A DNA stretch of 64,000 bases from Cupriavidus nantongensis (GTDB lineage: Bacteria > Pseudomonadota > Gammaproteobacteria > Burkholderiales > Burkholderiaceae), in the NCBI RefSeq assembly GCF_001598055.1, contig NZ_CP014844.1, positions 4,119,642 to 4,183,641 of the forward strand, given 5' to 3'. Position 1 is the stretch's first letter. Each line of letters starts with the position of its first letter. The notes under the pieces were generated by a model. It saw only the letters and a list, made by a program, of their open reading frames with translations. It had not been told where the DNA came from and ran no database searches. Shown here piece by piece: positions 10,124-21,357 of this stretch. The position numbers and the translations under genes are program-made.

Positions 10124-10647
10124 TGGCATCGACCACGTCCCGTTCGGCGCGTCCGGCGCGCCGCAACAAGGCTGCCACCACCACCCCGCTGCTGTGGATG
10201 GCGTTTGCGCTGCTGGTGGTGCTGCTCGACCAGTTCTTCAAGATCGTGATCGTGCGCAGCTTCAGCTACGGCGAGTCGCGCCCGGTGACCGGCTTCTTCA
10301 ACCTGGTGCTGGTCTACAACAAGGGCGCGGCGTTCAGCTTCCTGGCTGACGCCGGCGGCTGGCAGCGCTGGTTCTTCACCGGCCTGGGCGTGGTGGTCGG
10401 CGCGTTCATCGTCTGGCTGCTTTACCGCCATACCGGCCAGCGGCTGTTCTGCTTCGCGGTGTCGCTGATCCTGGGCGGCGCGGTCGGCAACGTGATCGAC
10501 CGCGTGGTCTACGGCCATGTGATCGATTTCCTGGACTTCTACGTGGGCCGGTATCACTGGCCGGCCTTCAATGTCGCCGACTGCGCGATCACGGTGGGCG
10601 CGGTGCTGCTGATCGTCGACGAGCTGCGGCGGGTGCGCAAGCACTGA
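10123..10647 (+). CDS. lspA: prolipoprotein signal peptidase II
   Basis: Inner-membrane aspartic protease that removes the signal peptide of diacylglyceryl-prolipoproteins. The 174 residues carry a basic N-terminus and four hydrophobic helices; the catalytic aspartates lie in GNVIDR (D126) and FNVADC (D153). The ATG at 10123 overlaps the ileS stop by one base, and an AGGAG sits inside the end of ileS. The ileS-lspA pairing is common in proteobacteria. Confidence 0.97.
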   Translation: MASTTSRSARPARRNKAATTTPLLWMAFALLVVLLDQFFKIVIVRSFSYGESRPVTGFFNLVLVYNKGAAFSFLADAGGWQRWFFTGLGVVVGAFIVWLLYRHTGQRLFCFAVSLILGGAVGNVIDRVVYGHVIDFLDFYVGRYHWPAFNVADCAITVGAVLLIVDELRRVRKH

Positions 10648-10693
10648 GCGGCGCCACTAACTTTCCCTTCCCTTCCCAGCCAGGTTCCCCACC

Positions 10694-11896
10694 ATGGATT
10701 TGCGCGGCAAGCACATCGTTCTCGGCCTGACCGGCGGCATCGCCTGCTACAAGTCGGCCGAGCTGGTCCGGCTGCTGACCAAGGCCGGCGCCACCGTGCA
10801 GGTGGCCATGACCGAGGCGGCGACGCATTTCATCACGCCGGTGACGATGCAGGCGCTGTCGGGCCGGCCGGTCTTTCTGTCGCAATGGGATGCGCGCATC
10901 GACAACAACATGGCGCATATCGACCTCTCGCGCGAGGCCGACGCCATTGTCATCGCCCCTGCATCGACCGACTTCATGGCGCGGCTGGCCAACGGCCTGT
11001 GCGACGACCTGCTGAGCACGCTATGCATCGCGCGCGATTGCCCGCTGCTGGTGGCGCCGGCGATGAACCGCCAGATGTGGGCCGCCCCCGCCACCCAGCG
11101 CAACGCCGCCCAGCTGCGCGCCGACGGCGTGGTGGTCCTCGGCCCGGGCAGCGGCGACCAGGCCTGCGGCGAAGTCGGCGACGGCCGCATGCTCGAGCCC
11201 GAGGAGCTGCTCGACGACATCATCGCCTTCTTCCAGCCCAAGCCGCTGCAAGGCAAGCGCATGCTGATCACCGCCGGCCCGACCTTCGAGGCGATCGACC
11301 CGGTGCGCGGCATCACCAATCTGTCGTCCGGCAAGATGGGTTTCTCGATCGCGCGCGCGGCGCGCGAGGCCGGCGCCGAAGTGCTGCTGGTGGCCGGCCC
11401 CACCGGACTGCCCACGCCGCGCGGCGTGATGCGCACCGACGTGCGCAGCGCGCAGCAGATGCATGACGCGGTGATGGCGCAGCTGCAAGGTGTCGATGTC
11501 TTTGTCGCGGTGGCCGCGGTGGCGGACTGGCGCCCGGCCGAGGTCGCGCAGCAGAAGCTGAAGAAGGCCAACGACAGCGATACCCCGACGCTGCAGTTCG
11601 TGCAGAACCCCGACATCCTGGCCGCGGTCGCGGCCCGCGCCGACGCACCCTACTGCGTCGGCTTTGCCGCCGAAAGCGAGAATCTGGAGCAGTACGGCGA
11701 GCAGAAACGCCAGCGCAAGGGCGTGCCGCTGCTGGTGGGCAATATCGGCCACCACACCTTCGGCCTGGACGATAACGAGATCGTGCTGTTCGACGCCGCC
11801 GGCATGACGCGGCTGCCACGCGCCGACAAGCTGTCGCTGGCACGCCAGCTGGTCGCGGCGATCGGCCTGCGCCTGCCCGGCCGCGCGCGGCCCTGA
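10694..11896 (+). CDS. coaBC: phosphopantothenoylcysteine decarboxylase / phosphopantothenate-cysteine ligase
   Basis: Bifunctional coenzyme A enzyme of 400 residues. The N-terminal FMN-dependent decarboxylase has the active-site H75 (NNMAHIDLSR), the APAMNRQMW motif and C158 in ACGEVGDGRM. The C-terminal CTP-dependent ligase has TAGPTFEAIDPVR and the KLKK segment. It lies 46 bp after lspA and 29 bp before dut. The coaBC-dut neighbourhood is widely conserved. All expected motifs are intact. Confidence 0.97.
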   Translation: MDLRGKHIVLGLTGGIACYKSAELVRLLTKAGATVQVAMTEAATHFITPVTMQALSGRPVFLSQWDARIDNNMAHIDLSREADAIVIAPASTDFMARLANGLCDDLLSTLCIARDCPLLVAPAMNRQMWAAPATQRNAAQLRADGVVVLGPGSGDQACGEVGDGRMLEPEELLDDIIAFFQPKPLQGKRMLITAGPTFEAIDPVRGITNLSSGKMGFSIARAAREAGAEVLLVAGPTGLPTPRGVMRTDVRSAQQMHDAVMAQLQGVDVFVAVAAVADWRPAEVAQQKLKKANDSDTPTLQFVQNPDILAAVAARADAPYCVGFAAESENLEQYGEQKRQRKGVPLLVGNIGHHTFGLDDNEIVLFDAAGMTRLPRADKLSLARQLVAAIGLRLPGRARP

Positions 11897-11925
11897 CTTT
11901 TGCAACGCATTCCCCGAGATTGTCT

Positions 11926-12426
11926 ATGACCCAGCCTCTGAACCCGACCGTCGAAATCAAGGTGCTCGATGCGCGCCTGAACCAATGGGGCCTGCCCGCC
12001 TACCAGAGCGAGATGGCCGCCGCCATCGACCTGCACGCCTGCGTCGACGCGCCGGTGGCGATCGCGCCTGGCACGCCCGCGCAACTGGTGCCGGCCGGCA
12101 TCGCCGTGCATATGGGAAACCCGTACATGGCCGCGACCATCGTGCCGCGCTCCGGACTGGGCCACAAGAAGGGGCTGGTGCTGGGCAATTCGATCGGCGT
12201 GATCGATGCCGACTACCAGGGCCAGATCATGGTCAGCGTCTGGAACCGCAACGCGCCCGGCACCGAGCCGATCGTGATCCAGCCGGGCGAGCGCATTGCG
12301 CAGATGATGTTCGTGCCGGTGCTGCGGCCGGTGTTCTCGACGGTCGAAGAGTTCAGCCAGGACAGCGAACGCGGTGCGGGCGGCTTTGGCTCGACCGGCG
12401 TGCATCACGCCAGGGCCAGCGCCTGA
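11926..12426 (+). CDS. dut: deoxyuridine 5'-triphosphate nucleotidohydrolase (dUTPase)
   Basis: Hydrolyses dUTP to dUMP and PPi, keeping uracil out of DNA and feeding dTMP synthesis. The 166-residue trimeric-type dUTPase has all five motifs: AAAIDLHA, PRSGLGHKKG (75-84 region), GNSIGVIDADYQG with catalytic D94, PGERIAQM and the flexible C-terminal RGAGGFGSTG. The ATG at 11926 is chosen over a TTG two codons upstream. It is the last gene of the ribF-dut run. Confidence 0.97.
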   Translation: MTQPLNPTVEIKVLDARLNQWGLPAYQSEMAAAIDLHACVDAPVAIAPGTPAQLVPAGIAVHMGNPYMAATIVPRSGLGHKKGLVLGNSIGVIDADYQGQIMVSVWNRNAPGTEPIVIQPGERIAQMMFVPVLRPVFSTVEEFSQDSERGAGGFGSTGVHHARASA

Positions 12427-12482
12427 CGAGCTGTCGGCCTCGGCATGAAGCACTGGCGCCCCGCGGGGCGCCAGTTTGCATT

Positions 12483-13331
12483 TCAGCCCTGCTGTTCGAA
12501 CAGCAAGGCCACGCCGCTGGCGGCATCGGCAGTCACCAGGGTTTCGCGCGGGCCCAGGTCGTGGGTCGGCACGCCCTGCTCGCGCCAGCCGGCACGGGCC
12601 GCCGCAAGGTCGTGGGTGCGCAGGCGGATCGCCGCATAGCCCGGCCCGTCGCGCCGGATATGCGTGGTGCCGGTGGCTGACGCCAGCGCCTGCGGCGTGC
12701 TGAGCACCAGCGTGGCGTTGTCGACCGCCAGGCTGCTGACATGTTCGCTCAGCTGCGTCAGCTCGCCGCCGGTAAGCTCGGCATAGGCGCGCGCGGCGGC
12801 ATCCACCAACGCCGGGGCCACCACCAGGAACATGGTCGCGATGCTGCTCGCGCCATTGGCGTGGCGCATCCACTCGGGCCGCCACAGCAGCTCGGGCGTG
12901 CGATGCTCGCAGACGAAATAGCGCGCACCCGGGGCGTCGTCGAGCGCGGTCACGCGGAAAGTGGCCGGATGTTCGCTGCCATCGTCGAGCCGCACCGGAC
13001 GCGAGAATTCGATCGGTTCCGAGGTATGCCAGCCGTCCGCGCGCAGCCGCGCCGCGGTGGCAAAGGCATCGGCGCTCTTGCATGACATCGCCGCACAGCC
13101 GCCGCCGCGCTGCTGGGCGTCCCAGTAATATTGCCGGCTGGGACTGGGCGCACTAACGTGCAGCAGCTCGAGGTAGTCCCGCTGCAGCATGATGCAGTGG
13201 TTCTGCGAGCCCAGCGTGTGATAGCCGCGCGGCGTCAGCGTAAAGCCCAGGCGCTGCCAGGCCTGTGCCGCGGCATCAAGGTCTGGGCACACCACCACGG
13301 CGTGATCGAACATTTCTGCTTGCGTTGCCAT
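12483..13331 (-). CDS. VOC (glyoxalase-like) family protein
   Basis: A 282-residue protein of the vicinal-oxygen-chelate superfamily. It opens with FDHAVVVCPDLDAAAQAW, typical of the glyoxalase-like domain, and a second related half ends near the C-terminus. Substrate and metal use cannot be inferred. The ATG at 13331 is preferred because GGGGGA sits 6 nt upstream; another in-frame ATG is at 13337. It is 44 bp downstream of the solute-binding protein gene on the same strand, so they may be co-transcribed. Confidence 0.82.
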   Translation of the reverse strand: MATQAEMFDHAVVVCPDLDAAAQAWQRLGFTLTPRGYHTLGSQNHCIMLQRDYLELLHVSAPSPSRQYYWDAQQRGGGCAAMSCKSADAFATAARLRADGWHTSEPIEFSRPVRLDDGSEHPATFRVTALDDAPGARYFVCEHRTPELLWRPEWMRHANGASSIATMFLVVAPALVDAAARAYAELTGGELTQLSEHVSSLAVDNATLVLSTPQALASATGTTHIRRDGPGYAAIRLRTHDLAAARAGWREQGVPTHDLGPRETLVTADAASGVALLFEQQG

Positions 13332-13375
13332 CGGCATTCCCCCGGACGCATGGCGCGCGACGGCGCCGGACTGGT

Positions 13376-14383
13376 TTATTCGAACTGGATATTGGCCTTG
13401 CGCGCCACCGCCTGCCATTTGTCATGCTCGCGGCGTACCAGCTGGCCCAGCTCGGCCGGGCTGCCGCCGACGATTTCGAAGCCTTGCGCGCCGAGCGCGT
13501 CGACCACGCGCGGCTGGCGCAGCGACTCGACCAGCGCGCCGTGCAGGCGCGTCACCGTCGCTGCCGGCAGGTCGGCTGGACCGAACACGCCGATCCACGA
13601 ATACGCCTCGAAGCCCTTGAGGCCCTGCTCGGCCACCGTGGGCACCTGCGGCAGCTGGCGCAGGCGGCTGGTGCCGGTCACGCCCAGCACCTTGATCGTG
13701 CGCGCGGCCACGTGCGCCTGCACCGCGGCGTAGCTGCTGAAGAAGATGTCGACCTCGTTGGACAGCACCGCCTGCACCGCCGGGCCGCCACCCTTGTAGG
13801 GCACGTGCAGCATATGCACGCCGGCCTCGGTCGCAAGCGCCTCGGCCGCGAGCTGGTTCAGGCTGCCGATGCCCGACGACGCATAGCGCACGCCGTCATG
13901 CCTGGCCCTGGCCAGCGCCACCAGTTCGCGCACGTTCGACGCCGGCAGCGCCGGGTTGGCGGCGATCACCAGCGGGAAGCGCACCAGCTGCGAGATCGGC
14001 GAGAAGTCGCGGAAGGTGTCGTAGGGCAGCTGCTTGTAGGCAAACGGGTTGATCGCATGCGTGTCGAACGCCATCAGCAGCGTATTGCCGTCGGGACGCG
14101 CGCGCGCCACGGTGCTCGACGCGATCAGCCCGCCCGCGCCTGGCTTGTTGTCCACCACCACGGTCTGCCCCAGCGCCGCCTTCAGCCCGGGCTGCAGCTG
14201 GCGCGCGACGATGTCGACGCTGCCGCCCGGCGGGAACGGCAGCACCAGGGCGATCGGACGTTGGCTGGCGGCGCCATCGGCAGCGCTGGCGGCGGCGGCA
14301 TGGAGCATCGCGCCCGGCAGGGCGCCCAGCGGCAGGATCTTGAGCAGCAGGCGGCGGCGCCGCGTGCGGTCGGCAGAGGACAT
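13376..14383 (-). CDS. Bug/TctC-family extracytoplasmic solute-binding protein
   Basis: Periplasmic binding protein of the tripartite tricarboxylate transporter receptor (Bug) family, hugely expanded in Cupriavidus and Bordetella. The 335-residue precursor has a basic start (RTRRRRLLLK), a hydrophobic stretch and an Ala-rich cleavage region near 33-36. The mature part shows the family markers LVLPFPPGGSVDIVAR, VVDNKPGAGGLI and VPYKGGGPAV. No TctA/TctB membrane genes are nearby, as is usual for orphan Bug proteins, so the ligand is unknown. It is the upstream partner of the VOC gene. Confidence 0.92.
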   Translation of the reverse strand: MSSADRTRRRRLLLKILPLGALPGAMLHAAAASAADGAASQRPIALVLPFPPGGSVDIVARQLQPGLKAALGQTVVVDNKPGAGGLIASSTVARARPDGNTLLMAFDTHAINPFAYKQLPYDTFRDFSPISQLVRFPLVIAANPALPASNVRELVALARARHDGVRYASSGIGSLNQLAAEALATEAGVHMLHVPYKGGGPAVQAVLSNEVDIFFSSYAAVQAHVAARTIKVLGVTGTSRLRQLPQVPTVAEQGLKGFEAYSWIGVFGPADLPAATVTRLHGALVESLRQPRVVDALGAQGFEIVGGSPAELGQLVRREHDKWQAVARKANIQFE

Positions 14384-14436
14384 CGGGGCGTTCGGTTTCG
14401 GGGCGCTGGGGGCGTGGGGCGGCAGGGAAAAAGAAA

Positions 14437-14461
14437 CGGGGCGGCCAGTCTGGCCGCCCCG
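14437..14461 (-). terminator. rho-independent terminator of clpA
   Basis: Perfect 11-bp stem (CGGGGCGGCCA / TGGCCGCCCCG) with a 3-nt loop. On the minus strand it is followed by TTTCTTTTT, and it lies 52 bp after the clpA stop. Confidence 0.85.
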
Positions 14462-14512
14462 CTATTTTGCCCGATGATCGACCCCGTTGCTGGCAACGCG
14501 GCCGAATATCGC

Positions 14513-16803
<2,291 letters not shown>

Positions 16804-16807
<4 letters not shown>

Positions 16808-17130
16808 GCTTCCTCCATCACGCACTGCAGGGGGTGCCCCGCCTGCCGCGCGTGCGTTGACACCAGCTCGACCTTAGTCGCCGCGATATCCCTGGTGTAG
16901 ATACCACAGACGCCCTTTCCTTCCCGGTGCACGGTCAGCATGATCTGCGTCGCCGTTTCCCGGTCCCTGCTGAAATACTGCTGCAGGATCATCACGACAA
17001 ACTCCATCGGAGTGTAGTCGTCGTTCAGCAGCACCACCTTGAACATGGCAGGCGGTTTCAGCGCCTGCTCTTTGCGCTCCAGGATGGTGCCCGCTTCGCG
17101 TTGTGGGACATTCGCAAGCCGTGTAGCCAT
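16804..17130 (-). CDS. clpS: ATP-dependent Clp protease adaptor ClpS
   Basis: Adaptor that binds N-degron substrates and hands them to ClpA. The 108-residue protein has the family core [18 protein letters not shown], the H-x-x-G-K-G segment [10 protein letters not shown] and the C-terminal helix contacting ClpA. The unstructured N-terminal stretch of about 28 residues is usual. It overlaps clpA by 4 bp and is first in the pair; its promoter should lie in the long non-coding stretch upstream. Confidence 0.96.
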
Positions 17131-17639
17131 GGCTTTATTCTAACCCTTACTCGCAACTCTGCAATTTGGGGAAAAGGCGGTGGATTCAAGAGTCCGGCCA
17201 CCGGTTTTCCGTGGTAAATGGGAGCGGATAGTTCCGCGGAAGGCCTTGCAAGGCACGTCGCCGCCCGGCCGAAAATCCGGCTCGGCAGCCGCCGATTCCT
17301 GGCAACGGTAACACCGCGCGCCGTCCGGTTCCTGCCACACCCTTCTGGCAGTGGGGAATCCGCCAGCTTGACAGTCTCCGGCTTTGCCAGAAAAATCGGC
17401 CGCACACCCACCGAAGGCAGCGAGCCAAAGCAACAGCCGAGGGCGGGTGATCCGTGAGCAGGGAGGCCCACGGCCCGCGGCGGCGAGTCAGCAATCAGAC
17501 TGGCCGCTTCGCGATAGCACCTCGCCGCGCGTCATCGCCGGCCGCATTTCAGCACGCGGCCAGCCATGGCGCCGCAGTCCGTGCCGTCTGGCTGGCAAGC
17601 TTCCCCGCTTGAAAATCTGCTATTTCGTTGGGGGAGTAT
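17131..17639. other. non-coding stretch between clpS and the cold-shock gene
   Basis: About 510 bp between two divergently transcribed genes. It must hold the promoters of clpS (minus) and cspA (plus) and probably a long cspA leader, as in other cold-shock genes. I see no convincing -35/-10 pair, no tRNA-like fold and no conserved small gene. The only clear signal is the GGGGGAG ribosome-binding site directly before cspA. Confidence 0.5.
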
Positions 17640-17846
17640 ATGGCAAGCGGTATCGTCAAATGGTTCAATGACGCCAAGGGATTCGGGTTCATCAAGCCGG
17701 ACGAGGGCGAAGAAGAACTGTTTGCGCACTTTTCGGCTATCCAGATGGCGGGCTTCAAGACGCTGAAGGAAGGCCAGCGCGTCTCGTTCGAGGTGGTCCA
17801 GGGCCCTAAGGGCAAGCAGGCCACCAATATCCAGGACGCCAGCTAA
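17640..17846 (+). CDS. cspA: cold-shock domain protein
   Basis: Single-stranded nucleic-acid-binding protein of 68 residues. RNP1 is present as KGFGFI (residues 15-20), and RNP2 appears as LFAHFSAI, a slight variant of the usual VFVHFSAI. The ATG at 17640 is preceded by GGGGGAG. A terminator follows about 160 bp downstream. Cupriavidus genomes carry several csp paralogues; which one this is cannot be told here, so the symbol is generic. Confidence 0.93.
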   Translation: MASGIVKWFNDAKGFGFIKPDEGEEELFAHFSAIQMAGFKTLKEGQRVSFEVVQGPKGKQATNIQDAS

Positions 17847-18004
17847 AGCGCGCCGCGACCGCATCCCCGGCCGCAGAGCCACCGGAGCGGTCAACCAGGG
17901 TGTGGGGGGATTCCCCCGGGACGGGACCGATGCCAGCGCCCCGCTGGCCGCCAGGGGCGGCGCGGCGGGCACCGGCTCGCATCAGCGGCACGCACACCCG
18001 ATCG

Positions 18005-18029
18005 AAAGCCCGGCCTGGCGCCGGGCTTT
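18005..18029 (+). terminator. rho-independent terminator downstream of the cold-shock gene
   Basis: 10-bp stem AAAGCCCGGC / GCCGGGCTTT with a 5-nt loop, followed by CTGGTTTTT. It lies 159 bp after the csp stop. The nearly symmetric A and T ends may also serve the convergent VOC gene. Confidence 0.8.
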
Positions 18030-18074
18030 CTGGTTTTTGGGCCGGCCTTTCTTGCGCCGCCCGCTCGCGCCGGC

Positions 18075-18536
18075 TCAGGTCCAGCCGTCGATCTTCAGCC
18101 CACTGGCCTGTTCGGCCTCCTCCCTGGTGACCTTGCGCACAGTCTGGCCGAAGGTCCAGACATGGCCCTCGGCATCGCGCGCGGTGTAGGTGCGGTCGCC
18201 ATAGAATTCATCCTGCGGCTCGCGCAGGATCACGGCCCCGGCGGCCCGGGCCCGCTCGCAATGCTGGTCGAGCCCGTCGGTCAGATGCACATGCACGGTC
18301 TGCGTGTTCTTGCCGCCGACCGACGCCGGGCTGGCGGTAAAGTCTGCCCACTCGCTGCCCACCATCAGATAGCTGTCGCCGAAACGCATTTCGGAATGCA
18401 CCAGCTGCCCTTGCTGGTCGCGGATCACCATGACCCGCTCGAACCCGAACGCCCGCTCCAGCCAGTCCAGCGCCGCCAGCGGATCCTTGTAGAACAGCGC
18501 CGCGCCGAAGGCGGTGCGGCGGAAGGGATCGTCCAT
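18075..18536 (-). CDS. VOC family protein, PhnB/bleomycin-resistance-like
   Basis: A 153-residue glyoxalase-fold protein. The order FYKDPLAALDWLERAFGFE, the central HSEMRFGDSYLMVG and the end AEGHVWTFGQTV is typical of the PhnB-like VOC subgroup often annotated as glyoxalase/bleomycin resistance protein. Substrate unknown. It is a single-gene unit convergent with cspA; ATG at 18536. Confidence 0.87.
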   Translation of the reverse strand: MDDPFRRTAFGAALFYKDPLAALDWLERAFGFERVMVIRDQQGQLVHSEMRFGDSYLMVGSEWADFTASPASVGGKNTQTVHVHLTDGLDQHCERARAAGAVILREPQDEFYGDRTYTARDAEGHVWTFGQTVRKVTREEAEQASGLKIDGWT

Positions 18537-18609
18537 GCCAGTCTCCCCCGGGCCGGATGCCCGTCGGTCCTGAAGTTCTAGCCAACGCGGCGGCGGCGGG
18601 CAAGAAAAA

Positions 18610-18639
18610 ACCCCGGCACCGGGTATCCGGCACCGGGGT
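18610..18639 (-). terminator. rho-independent terminator of icd
   Basis: Long hairpin: outer stem ACCCCGG / CCGGGGT, a two-base internal mismatch, inner stem CCGG / CCGG and a GTAT loop. On the minus strand it is followed by six T residues and CTTGCC. It lies 39 bp after the icd stop. Confidence 0.8.
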
Positions 18640-18677
18640 CTTGTCGACAGCTGGCCCGCCGTGGCGGGAGTCTGTAC

Positions 18678-19928
18678 TCACATATTGTCGATCATCACCT
18701 GCCCGAAGCCCGAGCACGACACCTGCGTCGCGCCTTCCAGCAGGCGGGCGAAATCGTAGGTGACCTTTTTGGACAGGATCGACTTCTCCATCGACGCGAT
18801 GATCAGGTCGGCGGCCTCGGTCCAGCCCATGTGGCGCAGCATCATTTCGGCCGACAGGATTTCCGAGCCCGGGTTGACGTAATCCTTGCCGGCGTACTTC
18901 GGCGCGGTGCCGTGGGTGGCCTCGAACATCGCCACCGAGTCCGACATGTTGGCGCCCGGCGCGATGCCGATGCCGCCGACCTGCGCCGCCAGCGCGTCAG
19001 AGATGTAGTCGCCGTTCAGGTTCAGCGTGGCGATCACCGAGTATTCGGCCGGGCGCAGCAGGATCTGCTGCAGGAAGGCGTCGGCGATGGCATCCTTGAC
19101 CACGATGTCCTTGCCGGTCCTCGGGTTCTTGAACTTGCACCACGGGCCGCCGTCGACCAGCTCGGCGCCGAATTCCTTCTGGGCCAGCTCGTAGCCCCAG
19201 TCGCGGAAGCCACCTTCGGTGAACTTCATGATGTTGCCCTTGTGCACCAGCGTCACCGACGGCTTGTCGTTGTCGATCGCGTACTGGATCGCCTTGCGCA
19301 CCAGCCGCTCGGTGCCCTCGCGCGACACCGGCTTGACGCCGATGCCCGAGGTGGCCGGGAAGCGGATCTTCTTCACGCCCATCTCGTTCTGCAGGAAGGC
19401 GATCAGCTTCTTGGCCTGGTCGCTTTCTGCCGCCCATTCGATGCCGGCGTAAATGTCTTCCGAGTTCTCGCGGAAGATCACCATATCGGTCTTTTCCGGC
19501 TCGCGCACCGGCGAGGGCACGCCCTTGAAGTAGCGTACCGGGCGCAGGCAGACATAAAGGTCCAGCTGCTGGCGCAGCGCCACGTTGAGCGAGCGGATGC
19601 CGCCGCCGACCGGCGTGGTCAGCGGGCCCTTGATCGACACCACGTATTCCTTCAGCACGTCCAGGGTTTCATCCGGCAGCCACACGTCCGGGCCGTAGAC
19701 CTTGGTCGACTTCTCGCCGGCGTAGATCTCCATCCAGGCGATCTTGCGCTTGCCGCCGTAGGCCTTGGCCACGGCCGCGTCGACCACCTTGATCATCACC
19801 GGGGTGATATCGAGGCCGGTACCGTCGCCTTCGATATAAGGAATGATCGGGTTGTCCGGGACATTGAGCGAAAAGTCCTGGTTGACCGTGATCTTTTCGC
19901 CTGCCGGAACCTTGATGTGTTGGTACAT
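18678..19928 (-). CDS. icd: NADP-dependent isocitrate dehydrogenase
   Basis: TCA-cycle enzyme oxidising isocitrate to 2-oxoglutarate with NADP. The 416-residue E. coli-like type I enzyme carries [10 protein letters not shown], the substrate-binding [11 protein letters not shown] segment with its regulatory serine, and [14 protein letters not shown]. The ATG at 19928 (MYQHIKVP) is preceded by GGAGACG. A 14-bp perfect palindrome lies about 150 bp upstream, a likely operator, and a terminator follows. Confidence 0.97.
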   Translation of the reverse strand: MYQHIKVPAGEKITVNQDFSLNVPDNPIIPYIEGDGTGLDITPVMIKVVDAAVAKAYGGKRKIAWMEIYAGEKSTKVYGPDVWLPDETLDVLKEYVVSIKGPLTTPVGGGIRSLNVALRQQLDLYVCLRPVRYFKGVPSPVREPEKTDMVIFRENSEDIYAGIEWAAESDQAKKLIAFLQNEMGVKKIRFPATSGIGVKPVSREGTERLVRKAIQYAIDNDKPSVTLVHKGNIMKFTEGGFRDWGYELAQKEFGAELVDGGPWCKFKNPRTGKDIVVKDAIADAFLQQILLRPAEYSVIATLNLNGDYISDALAAQVGGIGIAPGANMSDSVAMFEATHGTAPKYAGKDYVNPGSEILSAEMMLRHMGWTEAADLIIASMEKSILSKKVTYDFARLLEGATQVSCSGFGQVMIDNM

Positions 19929-20077
19929 GACGTCTCCAGTTACGGAACGGTTGTGACTGCCGCCGGTTCGTGGCCGGACGGCGAGATTCGGGGAGATGGC
20001 GCTGTGCATTGTAGCGGGCCTGGATGCCTCGCCCATACTGCCGTGCATCATGCCGGCGCCATGCCTGGTCGGCTTCA

Positions 20078-20091
20078 GTCTTATATAAGAC
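20078..20091. promoter_or_regulatory. 14-bp palindromic operator candidate upstream of icd
   Basis: GTCTTATATAAGAC is a perfect palindrome in an AT-rich stretch between divergent icd and the pseudouridine synthase gene. Its 12-bp core TCTTATATAAGA occurs again at 25057-25068, next to a -10 box. Two exact copies of an AT-rich 12-mer in such GC-rich DNA suggest a dimeric regulator, perhaps of the GntR/FadR type (inference). Confidence 0.6.
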
Positions 20092-20206
20092 ACAAGACTA
20101 ATTTTATATTATGCAGCAATTTTTCATCATCCGCCAATCGGGCCGGACCCCGATCCGGCCGACCTGACCGACCTGCACACGCGCCGCTGCGGCATACTTG
20201 CGCCCC

Positions 20207-20869
20207 ATGACCCTGATTGCCCTGAACAAGCCGTTTGGCACCATGAGCCAGTTCTCGGAACACCCGACGCGGCCGACGCTGGCGTCGTGCGTATCGGTGC
20301 CCGGCGTCTACCCGGCTGGCCGGCTCGATGCCGACAGCGAGGGCCTGCTGCTGCTGACGGACGATGGCACGCTGCAGGCGCGCATCGCCGACCCGCGCCA
20401 CAAGCTCGAAAAGACTTACCTGGCGCAGGTCGAAGGCATTGCCGACGCGGACGCCCTCGCCCGCTTGCGCGCCGGGGTCGATCTTGGCGATTTCGTGACC
20501 CAACCGGCGACGGTGCGCGCCATCGAAGCCCCCGACTGGCTGTGGCCGCGGCATCCGCCGGTGCGATTTCGCGCCGCCATTCCGACGTCGTGGCTGGAAT
20601 TAAAGATACGGGAAGGCAAGAACCGGCAGGTGCGGCGCATGACGGCGGCGGTCGGATTTCCGACGCTGCGGCTGATCCGGGTGGCAATCGGCGCGCTCGA
20701 CCTGCGCGTGCTCGGGCTCGCGCCCGGCGAAAGCTGCGAGGTGCCGCTCGCGGAGTCGGGCCTGCCGCTGGCAACGTCCCCAGGGCGCCCCGCACCAGCC
20801 CCGCGCAGTCATGTCTCCAAGACCAGACAGGCGAACGGCGCCAAGCGGTGCTTACGTTACAAAAGCTAA
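20207..20869 (+). CDS. rRNA large-subunit pseudouridine synthase, RluE-like
   Basis: RsuA/RluE-family pseudouridine synthase, 220 residues, starting directly with the catalytic domain and lacking an S4 domain, as RluE does. The catalytic aspartate is in GRLDADSEGLLLLTDDG, and the second signature is REGKNRQVRRMTAAVG. RluE modifies 23S rRNA U2457 in E. coli; assignment to that exact site is by family only. The last 35 or so residues are a basic, non-conserved tail. ATG at 20207; divergent from icd. Confidence 0.9.
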   Translation: MTLIALNKPFGTMSQFSEHPTRPTLASCVSVPGVYPAGRLDADSEGLLLLTDDGTLQARIADPRHKLEKTYLAQVEGIADADALARLRAGVDLGDFVTQPATVRAIEAPDWLWPRHPPVRFRAAIPTSWLELKIREGKNRQVRRMTAAVGFPTLRLIRVAIGALDLRVLGLAPGESCEVPLAESGLPLATSPGRPAPAPRSHVSKTRQANGAKRCLRYKS

Positions 20870-20976
20870 CAAATCGACCGTCAACGCTGACAGCAACGGC
20901 CTCGTTCTTGTCGGGGACACGTCCAACCACGCGTCACCACTTTCCCGACTGCTTTTATCCTTCGAGGTAATACGCC

Positions 20977-21186
20977 ATGAAAAAACTGATCGCTGCACTG
21001 GTTGTCGGCCTGTTCGCCACCGGCGCCTTCGCCCAGGCCGCTGCGCCTGCCGAGCCCGCCACCCCGGCCACGCCCGCGGCCGCGGCCACCAAGGAAGCCC
21101 CGAAGAAGACCGCCAAGAAGAAGTCCACCCACAAGAAGCACAGCAAGAAGAAGGAAACCGCTGCTGCCGCAGCCCCGGCCGCGTAA
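20977..21186 (+). CDS. small secreted Ala/Lys-rich protein of unknown function
   Basis: A 69-residue protein with a clear signal peptide (MKKLIAALVVGLFATGAFAQ, cleavage after AFA) and a mature part made almost only of Ala, Pro, Lys and Thr: an A/P-rich linker, then a Lys/His run (KKTAKKKSTHKKHSKKK) and an Ala tail. The composition recalls periplasmic acid-shock proteins (Asr) and histone H1-like tails, but no homology can be claimed. GAGG lies before the ATG and a strong terminator follows, so it is a stand-alone, probably highly expressed gene. Confidence 0.8.
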   Translation: MKKLIAALVVGLFATGAFAQAAAPAEPATPATPAAAATKEAPKKTAKKKSTHKKHSKKKETAAAAAPAA

Positions 21187-21232
21187 CCACGGCTGGCGCC
21201 ATTGCCGGGCCGTGCGCCGGCATCAAGAAATC

Positions 21233-21261
21233 AAGGCAGGCCGCCCCAGGGCGCCTGCCTT
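21233..21261 (+). terminator. rho-independent terminator of the Ala/Lys-rich gene
   Basis: Stem AAGGCAGGC / GCCTGCCTT with an inner GCCC / GGGC extension and one bulged C, followed by TTTCTGTTT. Confidence 0.8.
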
Positions 21262-21357
21262 TTCTGTTTGATGGCGGTTCCACGCGCGGCGTGCCACGCG
21301 TGCAACCTGCGTTATGCTTGCGGCTGCCCGACGCCGAGCCTTCCCGGACTGACCATC

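Noticed and set aside
7172..10129. Very long open frame (about 985 codons) antisense to ileS
   Set aside because: GC-rich codon bias opens the opposite frame; the product is low-complexity Arg/Gln/Val/His-rich with no domain, while the plus strand has the complete isoleucyl-tRNA synthetase.
17131..17639. Small coding frames in the 510-bp gap before the cold-shock gene
   Set aside because: Several overlapping frames exist on both strands but none has a ribosome-binding site, domain or credible composition.
18610..18639. Attenuator or riboswitch for the VOC gene at 18075-18536
   Set aside because: Orientation, the T-run on the minus strand and distance fit a simple icd terminator.
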